A stretch of DNA of 64,000 bases from Cryoendolithus antarcticus (lineage: Eukaryota > Ascomycota > Dothideomycetes > Cladosporiales > Cladosporiaceae). Below, piece after piece: positions 9,254-20,827 of the stretch (position 1 is its first letter; the number at the start of each line of letters is the position of its first letter). The notes below the pieces were generated by a model. The model saw nothing but the letters and a program-made list of their open reading frames with translations, was not told the origin of the DNA and did not search any database. Where the stretch lies: positions 868,001 through 932,000 of the forward strand of contig NAJO01000006.1 in the NCBI GenBank assembly GCA_002077065.1, written 5' to 3'. Position numbers and translations under genes: made by a program.

Positions 9254-11938
9254 ATGGCTCCCTCCCATCCCAAGGTTGAGCATCTTCCTCCTTACCTCGC
9301 CGCCATCGACATCTCGCAATACCCTTTCAGCACTCCGATCTCGCACCAAAAGGAACTGGCCTACGCCGGTGGCATTTTTGCCAATGTCTCTTACTCGTCT
9401 CTCGATCAAGCATTTGCAATTCTCAAGGACACTGTCGGCAGCATGCCTGTGTTCCTCGACGTTACTCAAGTCCCCGACCAGCAAGATGTCGTAGATCTCC
9501 TGGATGCCGGCGCAGCAAAAGTCTTCGTCTCTGATAGCCAAATTGGCGGTCTCCAAGAGGTACCCACCATCGCGTCGAGCAGACTAGTCCTCAGACCATC
9601 AGCGAACGCTAGTAAGACCGCGTCAGCACTAGATGGAACGAGCTACGCGCTCTACCTACAGAATGTCGTGGACCCCACCACCGTGGGCGGCATCTTGCAG
9701 CAGATGGGCAAGGGCAGGCCGCCTGTATTTGTGTCGAGCACCAATCTGTCCGAGGAAGGCGCTCTCAAGCTTGCAAGAGAAGGTGCTGTGCCTATCGTAC
9801 AGGCACATCAGCTCACGCTCGCCGCACGACCAACTGACGACGAGTTGAGAGTCGCCTCGTTGCTGCTTACACGAGCGAAGAGCGATAGGTCGGATGGACT
9901 GATCACCACATTGGTCACGGATGAGCGAGGCATTGCGCTGGGATTGGTCTATAGTGATGAGGAGAGCATAGCAGAGAGTCTGCGATCAGGCCGTGGTGTC
10001 TACCACAGCAGGAAGAGAGGACTTTGGCGAAAGGGTGACACGAGTGGAGACTGGCAAGAGCTCGTACGCATGGAGTTCGACTGCGATGATGACTGCTTGC
10101 GAGTTGTGGCCCGGCAGCAGGGACACGGCTTCTGTCACTTGCAGACAGCATCATGCTTTGGGGAGTACAGAGGATTGTCAAAGCTCCAGAAAACTCTGCA
10201 AAGCCGGAAGCGGTCGGCACCAGAGGGCTCCTATACGGCAAGACTGTTCAGTGACTCGAAGATGCTGAACGCGAAGATCATGGAGGAGGCTGCGGAGCTT
10301 TGCGAAGCGACATCGAAGGAGGATATCGCAGCAGAGGCAGCGGACCTACTATACTTTGCACTCACGAAAGCTACGGCTGCCGGTGTGACGCTGGAAGACA
10401 TCGAGCGCAATCTGGATGCAAAGAGTGTGAAGGTCAAGCGAAGGAAGGGTGACGCAAAGGGACCATATGCCGAGAAATTTGGTGTCGCAAACGGCAATGC
10501 TGCACCGACAACAAATGGCACGAACGGCGTCCGGAAGGAGATGATAAGGGAGGCCGAGTCAAAGCCCAAGGGTAAAGACGACAGCAGTGGACTAAATGCG
10601 TCAGGACGAATTCAGATGCGCCGCTTCGACACAACTCGAGAGAGCCCGGAGGCGATCGAAGAAGTCCTCAAGCGTCCTTCACAGCGCAGTACGGATCGCA
10701 TCATGGGCATCGTGCAGCCGATCATCAAGGACGTCCAAGCACGCGGCGACAAGGCTTTACTCGAGTACACGCACAAGTTCGAGAAGGCTACATCACTCAC
10801 ATCGCCAGTGCTGAAGGCGCCGTTCCCGCAGAGTTTGATGCAGCTGCCACCAGAGACCATCTCCGCCATTGACATCTCGTACGAGAACATCCGCAAGTTC
10901 CACGCAGCGCAGGTCGATAAGAAACCTCTTGAGGTCGAGACAATGCCTGGCATCATTTGCTCACGATTCGCACGGCCGATCGAGCGCGTCGGTCTATACG
11001 TGCCTGGCGGGACCGCAGTTCTGCCATCGACGGCGCTCATGCTTGGTGTCCCGGCCATGGTAGCAGGTTGCAAGAAGATCGTAATTGCTAGCCCACCTCG
11101 TGCTGACGGCAAGCTGACGCCCGAGATTGTCTACGTGGCTCACAAAGTCGGTGCCGAGAGCATCGTTCTTGCAGGTGGCGCTCAAGCCGTAGCAGCGATG
11201 GCGTACGGCACCGAATCCGTGACCAAAGTCGACAAGATCCTCGGTCCTGGCAATCAGTTCGTCACTGCCGCGAAGATGCTTGTCAGCAACGACACTACTG
11301 CCAATGTCAGTATCGATATGCCTGCCGGACCGTCAGAAGTCCTTGTCATAGCCGATAGCACCGCGAACCCAGCTTTCGTCGCTTCTGATCTGCTGTCGCA
11401 GGCTGAGCACGGCACGGATAGTCAGGTGATCCTCATCACCATCGGCCTGGACAATGAAGGCGTGCAGGCCATTGAAGACGAGCTCCATAACCAAGCTATG
11501 GCCCTACCTCGCGTGGACCTCGTCCGTGGCGCAATCTCTCACTCCGTTACTCTGATGACTGCCACCCTCGACGAAGCAATGGCGCTCTCCAACCTCTACG
11601 CCCCGGAGCATCTCATTCTGCAGATTGCCGACGCTCTCAAAGCTCGCGAGATGGTCACAAACGCTGGGTCAGTGTTTGTTGGCGATTGGACACCCGAGTC
11701 AGTTGGCGATTACTCGGCGGGCGTGAACCACAGTCTGCCTACGTACGGGTACGCGAGGCAGTACAGTGGTGTCAACACAGGGAGCTTTGTGAAGCACATT
11801 ACGAGTTCTCACTTGACTGCGCAGGGCTTGAGGAACGTAGGAGGAGCTGTGATGCAGTTGGCGAAGGTGGAGGAGTTGGAGGCGCATCGCCGGGCAGTTG
11901 AGATCAGGCTGGAGTGGTTGGACAAGAATCAGCAGTGA
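9254..11938 (+). CDS. HIS4: Trifunctional histidine biosynthesis protein
   Basis: An intronless 894-residue protein with three catalytic regions in the fungal order. About 215-305 is phosphoribosyl-AMP cyclohydrolase (SRKRGLWRKGDTSG, EFDCDDDC, GHGFCH). About 325-395 is phosphoribosyl-ATP pyrophosphohydrolase (KIMEEAAELCEA, EAADLLYF). About 455-890 is histidinol dehydrogenase (ERVGLYVPGGTA, GPGNQFVTAAK, DMPAGPSEVLVIAD, LYAPEHLI, NAGSVFVG, GVNHSLPT). Together they carry out steps 2, 3 and the last two oxidations of histidine synthesis in the cytosol. Yeast His4 is 799 residues and Neurospora his-3 about 870, so the length is in range; the extra residues sit in a low-complexity linker at about 400-450 and an N-terminal extension. 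All motifs look intact. Confidence 0.97.
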   Translation: MAPSHPKVEHLPPYLAAIDISQYPFSTPISHQKELAYAGGIFANVSYSSLDQAFAILKDTVGSMPVFLDVTQVPDQQDVVDLLDAGAAKVFVSDSQIGGLQEVPTIASSRLVLRPSANASKTASALDGTSYALYLQNVVDPTTVGGILQQMGKGRPPVFVSSTNLSEEGALKLAREGAVPIVQAHQLTLAARPTDDELRVASLLLTRAKSDRSDGLITTLVTDERGIALGLVYSDEESIAESLRSGRGVYHSRKRGLWRKGDTSGDWQELVRMEFDCDDDCLRVVARQQGHGFCHLQTASCFGEYRGLSKLQKTLQSRKRSAPEGSYTARLFSDSKMLNAKIMEEAAELCEATSKEDIAAEAADLLYFALTKATAAGVTLEDIERNLDAKSVKVKRRKGDAKGPYAEKFGVANGNAAPTTNGTNGVRKEMIREAESKPKGKDDSSGLNASGRIQMRRFDTTRESPEAIEEVLKRPSQRSTDRIMGIVQPIIKDVQARGDKALLEYTHKFEKATSLTSPVLKAPFPQSLMQLPPETISAIDISYENIRKFHAAQVDKKPLEVETMPGIICSRFARPIERVGLYVPGGTAVLPSTALMLGVPAMVAGCKKIVIASPPRADGKLTPEIVYVAHKVGAESIVLAGGAQAVAAMAYGTESVTKVDKILGPGNQFVTAAKMLVSNDTTANVSIDMPAGPSEVLVIADSTANPAFVASDLLSQAEHGTDSQVILITIGLDNEGVQAIEDELHNQAMALPRVDLVRGAISHSVTLMTATLDEAMALSNLYAPEHLILQIADALKAREMVTNAGSVFVGDWTPESVGDYSAGVNHSLPTYGYARQYSGVNTGSFVKHITSSHLTAQGLRNVGGAVMQLAKVEELEAHRRAVEIRLEWLDKNQQ

Positions 11939-12281
11939 GGCGATGAGATTGGTCTCCTGGGCGATTGACGAGACTTGTTCATAGACTAGACAGCATTTCG
12001 AGGGAGTTGCATTAAACACCATCTCTCCTGTGCTGTAGGGTACATGTAGCTGTCGCCATACCTTGATGACATAATGCTGATAGCAAGAGTTGTCACTGTC
12101 ACATGTAAAACACCTACTTCACCATCCTGCTGCTGCGTTCCTGCTCTTCACGAGAGTCGGCGCATGACGATGGTCATAATCAAGCAGCAAACGCTATGAC
12201 TGTCCTATTCATGCCATACCGCTGGCTGCTGACCTCTAATCACGTCTCCATCTAACGCCGACAACCAGTCGCACCGCACCC
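11939..12281. other. Intergenic region HIS4-RMD5
   Basis: 343 bp between two same-strand genes, holding the HIS4 3' end and the RMD5 promoter. Nothing distinctive was seen. Confidence 0.4.
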
Positions 12282-13529
12282 ATGGAAGCCATACTATCCG
12301 CGCACGAACAACTCGCCTCTCACAGCAACCTTTCCCTCGCCCTCGCCGACGTGGACAAGACTATTGCCCTCCTCGAAGCCGCCCGTGATAGCGTCGCTTC
12401 CAAACCCTCCACCGCGCCTCTCGCCCTGGCGAAGCTCAAGCAGCCTCTCAAAGCTTCATTCGATCGTCTGGACGATGACCTCAAGGACGTCAATAAAGCG
12501 CTTAAGAGCTATGAGCGGGCATTGGACAAGAAGTTCAAAGCCGTTGCTTTGCCGACAGCGAGCACAGAGGTGATGGAGGAGAAGCGACTGCTTGTACTAC
12601 GGGCTATCGTGATGCATTTGCTGCGAGAGGGGAGATTCGAGGTGGCTGACATACTGGTCAAGGAGATGAACGAAGGAGGCAATGGAACGGAAGACTGGTT
12701 CCAGGAGCTCGCGAACTGGCAGGCCGGCGATGGGGACACGAGTATGGTGGAAGAGAGTCAGGGTAGTCAGCTGCAGGCGAAGTTCACGGAGATGTACCAC
12801 ATCCTTTCTGCGCTGCGGAATGGGCATGATCTGTCGCCTGCTATATCTTGGGCACGGGAGCATAGTCAGGATCTGGCGCTGAGGGGCTCGAATTTGGAGT
12901 TCAATTTGGCGAGGCTAAAGTTTATTGAGCTGTACACTTCTGAGGACCTCATGAGCGACTCACTTTGGGAAGGACCGATGGCCGCGCTGGAGTACGCGAG
13001 GGAGGTGTTTCCTGGGTTTGGAGCGAGGTATGGGAAGGAGGTTGCCGGCTTGATGGGCAGCCTGGCCTTTCCCATCGGAGAGGACGCAGACGGAAGTCCC
13101 TACAGCTCGCTCTTCGGCAATGGTACGGCTTGGGAAGAAGCTTCCTCATCCTTCACGACCGAGTTCTGCTCCCTGCTCGGCCTGCCCAGCACCTCAGCTC
13201 TCTACACCGCCGTCACAGCTGGCGGCATCGCACTCCCAATCCTTTCAAAGCTCAGTCGCATCATCGCAGCTACCCGCGGCTCCTGGACATCGGTCAACGA
13301 GCTGCCAGTCGAAACACCTTTGCCGGCTGGATTCCAGTTCCACAGCGTGTTCGTCTGTCCTGTCAGCAAGGAGCAGGGGACTGATGAGAATCCGCCTATG
13401 CTGCTGAATTGTGGGCATGTGCTTGCGAGGGAAAGTCTGGAGGCGCATGCTAGGGGGAAGACGAGGATGAAATGTCCGTATTGTCCAGGCGAGAGTGCGC
13501 CGAGGGATGCGAGAAGGGTGTTCATATGA
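12282..13529 (+). CDS. RMD5: GID/CTLH E3 ubiquitin ligase RING subunit (Rmd5/Gid2)
   Basis: An intronless 415-residue protein. The N-terminus (about 1-110) is helical and coiled-coil-like. About 150-225 is the CTLH region (FTEMYHILSALRNGHDLSPA, FNLARLKFIELY), followed by a CRA-like helical part. The C-terminus carries the degenerate RING of the Rmd5/RMND5 family: HSVFVCPVSKEQ, ENPPMLLNCGHVLARESL, and RMKCPYCPGES. In yeast, Rmd5 pairs with Fyv10 to form the catalytic core of the GID ligase, which destroys gluconeogenic enzymes after glucose returns. The start is the first ATG of the frame. A second probable GID subunit (Vid30 type) lies 21 kb away in this window. Confidence 0.93.
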   Translation: MEAILSAHEQLASHSNLSLALADVDKTIALLEAARDSVASKPSTAPLALAKLKQPLKASFDRLDDDLKDVNKALKSYERALDKKFKAVALPTASTEVMEEKRLLVLRAIVMHLLREGRFEVADILVKEMNEGGNGTEDWFQELANWQAGDGDTSMVEESQGSQLQAKFTEMYHILSALRNGHDLSPAISWAREHSQDLALRGSNLEFNLARLKFIELYTSEDLMSDSLWEGPMAALEYAREVFPGFGARYGKEVAGLMGSLAFPIGEDADGSPYSSLFGNGTAWEEASSSFTTEFCSLLGLPSTSALYTAVTAGGIALPILSKLSRIIAATRGSWTSVNELPVETPLPAGFQFHSVFVCPVSKEQGTDENPPMLLNCGHVLARESLEAHARGKTRMKCPYCPGESAPRDARRVFI

Positions 13530-15073
13530 GTAGAGTGCTTCGAAAACCGGTCAAGGCACGGGTAGAACAGCGAAATGCAGAGTTTATCTGCTTGACGTGG
13601 GCATTGGAAGATTGGGCAGGGCGTCTGCCTAGACAGCTACGACGGGGCCTATTGCGCACGTACCGCCAAAGACATGGGCTCTTCTGGACCACTGATCGAG
13701 GGTCTTCTGAAGTTGTTCATGATCAGAGCGGCCAGACGCAAGCACGCCAATGGTTCGTCGAGCGAACCGAGACTTGACAAGCACATAGCTTCCGGCGCCC
13801 GTACTCTATATGCAAGAGTCTATCGCTGTCAACCCAAGGGCTCGCGCGGAGTGATAAGGGTCACGAGAGCAGCACCGCAACAGGGCAGATCCGCCGAAGC
13901 TGCCAGTGACACTATCGCTCTGGTCTAGCTGCTTAGTCTCCAGCGAACGAGTCCAGTATCACAGTGTCACAACGGAGAAGTGCGCACTTACGACAGTCTA
14001 TATCTGACACGCGGGAAGAGCTGGCGACATGTACACTGTACAGTCGCAAACTAGTAAGCAGTGCGCAAAGGATCTTGGATCGAGATAAATTGCGCAGGCT
14101 GAAATCATCAGTACACGAGGGAGCTTGTACAGTACTGTATTTTAGTAGCGTTGATGGCAGTTGAGTGACATGACTCGGTTCACAAAGTGCATGCAGATCA
14201 TTTGTCGGCACGAGACCATTCGGATCCGACCGCGGGTGGAAGGTACACTCGAGCTCCGACAGGCTTGCCGGTAGCTTATATTTCGTTGCACATGAACTCC
14301 GAGCGAGAGCATGTCGCCCAGCCGGCGACCGGCAAAATGCCTCAGTCAAGCTAGCATTTGACAGTGTCATGCCAAATAGGTAGCGCCAGTTTCACGGTGG
14401 CCGCACGTAAAAAGAATATGCCTGCTGATCATCGCGATTGCCAATATTCGACATCTCAGTCCGCTACGAGCTCTTTCTTGCTGGATCAGGTAGGCAACAG
14501 CCTACGACCACACAGCAACGCAATCCCAGCAGCCAGGCGCATCGACAAGCATCGCAAATGGCTTGTATTCGGCCTTGTTGCCACGAGAGGTGCTTGAGCG
14601 ATGGTCTAGCGCAGCTTGGCCACAGCGCCAAGTCGGAACACGCGACAAAATCGCCTCCCGAAGGAACGAAGCACTTCGACGATCCCCACATGTTTCGGCA
14701 GCCAATCTCGAGCATCCTCATGATTACTTGCGGCTCGTCCACTCGATCAGTGAACACACCAATCAATTTGATCGTATCGACAGCGCCAGGGTCTTTTGGG
14801 GTGGTCAGCCCACGATCTCAACAAACAGACTTTGAGCCCCTGCCAGTGTCACCGTTGCACCCATGCTACCATGTAGTGATCCACCATGCCAGCGCTGGGA
14901 TCAGCAAAGGGATGGGGGCACCGATGTGGCATCCCCTCCGCAGCTAGCAGTTTAGACGACGGACTTCAGGTGGAGTACAAAGTGGGCACCTCTTCCATCT
15001 CGTATGTCAAGCGCGTATAAGCCTCGTCTGTCTCTCCTCACTCTCTTGTGTCCTTGCTCGCGTGACCGACATC
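13530..15073. other. Intergenic region RMD5-PTR2
   Basis: 1.5 kb with no supported gene; reading frames on both strands lack family motifs and have random-looking composition. Near the right end there is a TATAA at 15016-15020 followed by a C/T-rich tract (about 15029-15060), placed as a fungal core promoter about 58 bp before the PTR2 start codon. Confidence 0.5.
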
Positions 15074-17052
15074 ATGGCGCAGAACCACGAAGATATGGCC
15101 GCCGAGTGAGTTCATATATCAGATACAATGAAGTGCGATCACTAATCTCGATAGATTGCACCAGACGCTAAACGAGCGCGTACCGGCCAGCGACCTCAAT
15201 GCCACGGGTGGTCACGTTCCCAACACCAGTACCGCTGGAGAAATCCAAGAGAAGAACGAGGCGACCTACCACAGCGCCGATGTCGAGCACGAGCACACCC
15301 CCGAGGGAGGCGAGCCGAGCGACCACGAGAGGCGCACTCTCCGCCACATCGGCGAGAACCTGCCCGCATCTGCCTACCTCATTGCGATTGTCGAGTTGAC
15401 TGAACGTTTCGCGTGAGTGCGCTCCAGCAATATCAGAGATACTAGTGCTGATATCTTGTCCAGATACTACGGCGCACAAGGACTGTTCCAGAACTATATC
15501 AACAACCCTACAGATGGCAGCTCAGGCGCAGCGGGTCTCGGTATGGGACATCAAGCTGCTACCGGTCTCAACCTCTTCTTTCAGTGGTTCTGTTACGTGA
15601 CTCCGATATTAGGCGCTATAATCGCCGACCAGTACCTCGGAAAGTACAGGACTATCTTGATCTTCGCTGGATGCTACTGGGTGGGCTTACTCATCTTGTG
15701 GACGACCGCTCTGCCCGGCTCTCTCGCGCATGGCGCGGGCATCGGCGGCTATGTCACAGCTATTGTTGTGATTGCATTTGGTACTGGTGGCATCAAATCA
15801 AACATTGCGCCTTTGATCGCTGATCAGTATCAACGACGAGTGATGGCTGTGACGACCACGAAGACCGGCGAGCGCGTTGTGATCGATCCTGCGATCACCT
15901 ACCAGAGAATCTACATGGTCTTCTACTGGTGCATCAACCTTGGCTCTCTGTCGCTGATCGCAACTCCCTTCATGGAGAAATACGAGGGTTTCTGGTCTCC
16001 TTTCTTGATGTGCTTCATTATGTTCAACGTCGGCATCCTAGTCCTCATTCTCCGCCGGAAGAGCTATGTTATTCGTCCACCTCAAGGCTCAATTATCACG
16101 GACGCTTTCAAAGCCATTGGCATGATGATCAAGAACCGCAACATGGACGCTGCGAAGCCGAGCTGGCGAGTCGAGCATGGTAATAACAAGCCAGTTGCCT
16201 GGAACGATCACTTCGTCGAGGAAATCAAGCGTGCGCTGCGAGCCTGCAAGGTCTTTGTGTTCTACCCGGTCTTCTGGGTTTGCTACGGGCAATTCAGCTC
16301 CAACTTCGTCACGCAAGCTGGGCAGATGAATGGACACGGTATGCCGAACGATTTCATGCAGAACTTCGACCCCATCAGCATCCTCATCTTCACGCCCTTG
16401 CTCGAAGCAGTCATCTACCCGATCATGCGCCGGCATGGTTACGAGCTCCGTCCGATCAAGCGTATTACCATCGGATTTGTCCTTGCAGCTATGTGCTTGG
16501 CCTACGCTGCGATTGTCCAGCATCTGGTCTACTCCGTTGGCCCTTGCTACAAGAACCCAGCGTACACTGCTGCAGACCCGAGTGTCTGCCCTGCTGGCTT
16601 CGACGGTGACACTCCGCTGCCGCAGAACATTCACATTGCTGTGCAGGCTCCGGCATACATCTTCATTGGCTTGGCTGAGATCTTCATCAGCGTGACGGGT
16701 CTGGAGTACGCTTACACCAAGGCGCCGCCAAGTATGAAGAGTTTCGTGCAGGTAAGCTACGCTTTTGACATTGTTTCCCTCTCTGGCGCACACACTGACA
16801 CATACCTCGCAGAGCATGTACCTCTTCACCAATGCCTTCGGTAGTGCTCTCAACGAGGCGCTCGTGCCAGTGCTCGTCGACCCGAAGTTCTTGTGGATGT
16901 ACGTGGGGATCTCAGTCTTCACGTTCGGCACTGCAATCGTGTTCTGGTTCACGTTCAAGCATTACGATGCGATGGAGCAGCAGTCGTATGACCTCGACAG
17001 AGATGTGCCGATACTCACGCACGATGGGATCAAGAACACCGAGGATGAGTAG
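15074..17052 (+). CDS. PTR2: POT/PTR-family di- and tripeptide transporter
   Basis: Four exons, 15074-15105, 15155-15412, 15464-16751 and 16813-17052, give 605 residues. Splicing exons 2-3 restores the family signature ELTERFAYYGAQGLF in the first membrane segment; without the intron the frame stops. Other hallmarks are TPILGAIIADQYLGKYRT, FGTGGIKSNIAPLIADQY, the QRIYMVFYWCINLGSLS segment, and the C-terminal FLWMYVGISVFTFGTAIVFW helix. About 80 polar, acidic residues precede the first helix, as in fungal Ptr2. The family imports small peptides with protons across the plasma membrane; in yeast it is induced by peptides through Ubr1/Cup9. All twelve expected hydrophobic stretches appear to be present. 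Confidence 0.95.
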
Positions 17053-17693
17053 ATAGGGTGCATATATAGATGAAAGTTCTATCACCCTCAGCGCTACATT
17101 CACAAAGTACCGGTTATACGCTCTGCAAACATACCTTTCCGCGTATCGTCCTGTATTATCGTCTCGGGTAATAGCCGCGTGACCTCTGGACTCGATGTAG
17201 GTTGCTTTGACGTCTTGACTCGATGTTTGCTTCAATGTCGATTCTCAGGCACAAACTGAGGCAAAATCAGAGTCAGCCCAAGCGGCCCGTGCACCAGACA
17301 ATATTTCATCTCGCTGCCTCACCGGTGGAACGTCTCGAGCACACGACACTAAGCGCTTCACCTTTGTTATCTCTAAGTTGTTGTGAGGAGTCGAGGCGAG
17401 GAGCTGTGAAGAGAGAAGAGAAGCTTGAGGAAGGAAGAGATTCATCGAGTTGAAAGGAAGAGAAGAAATTAGACAAGGTGAGTTGGGAACGTTGTGTGGG
17501 TTCGAGATGAAAGATGGCATGCGTTATGGGGCCGCATCCAACTGGCGCACATGTTTGCGCGCCGACTTGAGGTACTCTCGAGTTGCGTGGGCGCTTGTGA
17601 AATGGAGCAGAAGCGGATCCTTCTGGATTGCGCAAACATGAACCCGGAGTCACGTCGAGGAAGCCTTGATACACCGAGACTGACTCGAACCAG
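17053..17693. other. Intergenic region with probable 5'-UTR intron of the zinc-knuckle gene
   Basis: The first 300 bp have nothing distinctive. A purine-rich tract (about 17390-17475, GAAGAGAGAAGAGAAG-like) is followed by a strong donor AAG/GTGAGT at 17478. A matching acceptor with a CTGAC branch-like motif ends at 17693, directly before the ATG of the next gene. This predicts a 216-nt intron in the 5' UTR. Confidence 0.5.
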
Positions 17694-18565
<872 letters not shown>

Positions 18566-19466
18566 GTGGATTGGAGGATCTCCACGACTGACTGACAATA
18601 GTCTGCATGTAGACTTCGATACGCTACAACACAGACTCGTACTCGATTTCCAATCTCATCGAAGCTGTAGCGCTTCACTTCTTGCAGATCTCTCATATTA
18701 CTAAGTTTGTCGTCACGTAGGGTCATGCAGCGGCGGTGTAAGGGCGATCTCCACTACCAACACGTGAAGGGCGCGGACTCGTCGCTAACATTGCCCTCCC
18801 TCTTCGAAAGGCTGAGACCAGAACAACGCTCCTATTTGCTCGCCCACGGCAGTGAGGCGTCAGATTGATGTGCATGTGGGTTTCCCAGGCGCAAAGCGAA
18901 GACGACTGGCAAGTCTGCTGTCTCTTGCTGACATCAAGTGACAGGTGCACTATCGCAGGTGTGCTCATAGCAGCATTGAAGCCTTTCAGACTGGTGAGGA
19001 TGCCAAGGTAAAGTATAGCGCATGCTGATCAGACGCGAAGAGCTGATGGTAACTGTGTCCCCAGCTACGAACCCCACTGGTCGCGTACATTACAGCAACA
19101 CGACGAGGGAGCGCGACACGTTCAATGGTTTGTCCCGCACTACGAACACTCTCGCCTATTCGTCGAGTGTGTTGTCGGCGCAGGTGGTGTGAGGTCGTTC
19201 GTAGCGGATGATACCGAGAGGTGAGGTCAAAATATGCTTGACTCCCAATACAGCAACAACGACACCGCTCCTGCCATGCTCGAGTATGGCTGCCTCCGGA
19301 TCCTCGAAATGGCTCGATTCGATGTCTCTCCTGTTCTCTTCCTCCTCTGTTGCACACCCGCGAAATCAGGGTCACGGCAGCATCAATTGCACAGCGGCCA
19401 CAAAGCATAATTTTCGACCAGACGACTCTACGACTCATTATTCTCCCCCTCAGTGTCTCAACCATC
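18566..19466. other. Intergenic region GIS2-like / DMC1
   Basis: 0.9 kb of same-strand spacing that must hold the DMC1 promoter. No URS1-like or other meiotic element could be recognised with confidence, and no gene was seen. Confidence 0.4.
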
Positions 19467-20635
19467 ATGCCTGCCTCGGTAGTCAGCAGTGACGATGGTG
19501 AGGAGAACACTATCGTCGACATCGACCAGCTGCAAGCTCATGGCATTGGCCAGGCCGACATCTTGAAAATGAAGAGCAGTGGGCTGTACACTGTCGCCGT
19601 ATGTCCTCTACTGGCTCCAGCTGTGACACCCGCTAATGTGATGACAGTCAGTACATGCGCTACACAGCAAGCAGCTGTTGAAGATCAAAGGGTTCTCCGA
19701 AGTCAAGGTCGACAAGGTGCGCGAGGCGGTGAAGAAGTCTCTGGTCAGACTTTCATCTGCTCTCGTCGAATGCTTCAGCACCTGACAAACCCTAGGTCGA
19801 TATCGGCTTCATCACCTCGGCCGAGCTTCTTCAACGTAGAAAGAGGTGCTTTCGCATTTCCACTGGCAGCAAGGTGAATCCCCTCGTTCCTCCAAGTCTC
19901 GCACACGACCACTACTGACACTCAATACAGCAATGGGACAGTATCCTCGCCGGCGGCTTCCAGTCCTGCAGCATCAACGAAGTCTACGGCGAGTTTAGGT
20001 GTGGCAAGACCCAGCTCGTGCACACCATGGCCGTCATGGCTCAGCTGCCGAAAGACCAAGGCGGCGCCGAAGGCCGTGTCGCTGTCATCGACTCAGAAGG
20101 CACCTGGCGTCCGGAGCGTATCGCACAGATTGCCGAGCGCTTTGGCGTCGATCCCGAGCTCGCCAACGAGAACATCGTAGTCGGTCGAGCACTGAACAGC
20201 GAGCATCAGCATGAGTTGGTATGCGGACTCTCCGAGCGTTTCGCAACTGGCGAGTGTCGTCTCCTCATCGTTGACAGCATCATGTGCAACTGGCGTACTG
20301 ACTACACTGGCCGTGGCGAGCTGGCGGACAGACAACAGCGTTTGGGTCAGCATCTGAAACACATGACGCTCATGGCTGAGGAATTCAACATTACAATCAT
20401 GCTGGTCAACCAGGTCCAGTCGGATCCTGGCGCTAGTGCTCTCTTCGCTGGCGCCGATGGCCGCAAGCCTCTAGGTGGCCACGTCCTGGGTCACGCTTTG
20501 ACTACGAGGATTCTGCTCCGCAAAGGCCGTGGTGAGGAGCGAGTGGCGAAAGTCATCGATTCACCGGACTGCGCGGAGAAGGAGGCGACTTACATCATCA
20601 CGACGGGAGGCATCAACGATCCTGATAAGGCGTAG
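19467..20635 (+). CDS. DMC1: Meiotic recombinase Dmc1
   Basis: Four exons, 19467-19598, 19648-19743, 19796-19873 and 19931-20635, give 336 residues, the normal Dmc1 length. The N-terminus has the helix-hairpin-helix region ([20 protein letters not shown], then [10 protein letters not shown]). The RecA core has Walker [10 protein letters not shown] (Cys as in Dmc1, where Rad51 has Ser/Thr), [20 protein letters not shown], Walker [10 protein letters not shown], loop 1 [13 protein letters not shown], and loop 2 [20 protein letters not shown]. The C-terminus [17 protein letters not shown] is the family ending. Dmc1 forms filaments on ssDNA and drives strand exchange between homologues in meiosis. 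All catalytic motifs are intact; some core positions ([15 protein letters not shown]) differ from the usual residues. The third-exon donor GTCAGA is slightly weak but the frame is restored. Confidence 0.93.
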
Positions 20636-20827
20636 ACGTCGCTTTCGGAGGAAATGTGATCGTTGCGGTAGATGACCGAAATGTGACATGTACTGTGTTG
20701 ATAGCTGAGATGTAACAACATTTGCTGGCATTGATGCATCATTGATCTTCATGACTGTGTGTGTATCTACATCGAGCTCATGTCTCATCGGTCCCATCAT
20801 CTCGTCGCCGCGTGGAAGCTCGTAGCC

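Noticed and set aside
13933..14370. 145-codon reverse frame between RMD5 and PTR2
   Set aside because: Random-looking composition, no motif, no splice partners, and no conserved start.
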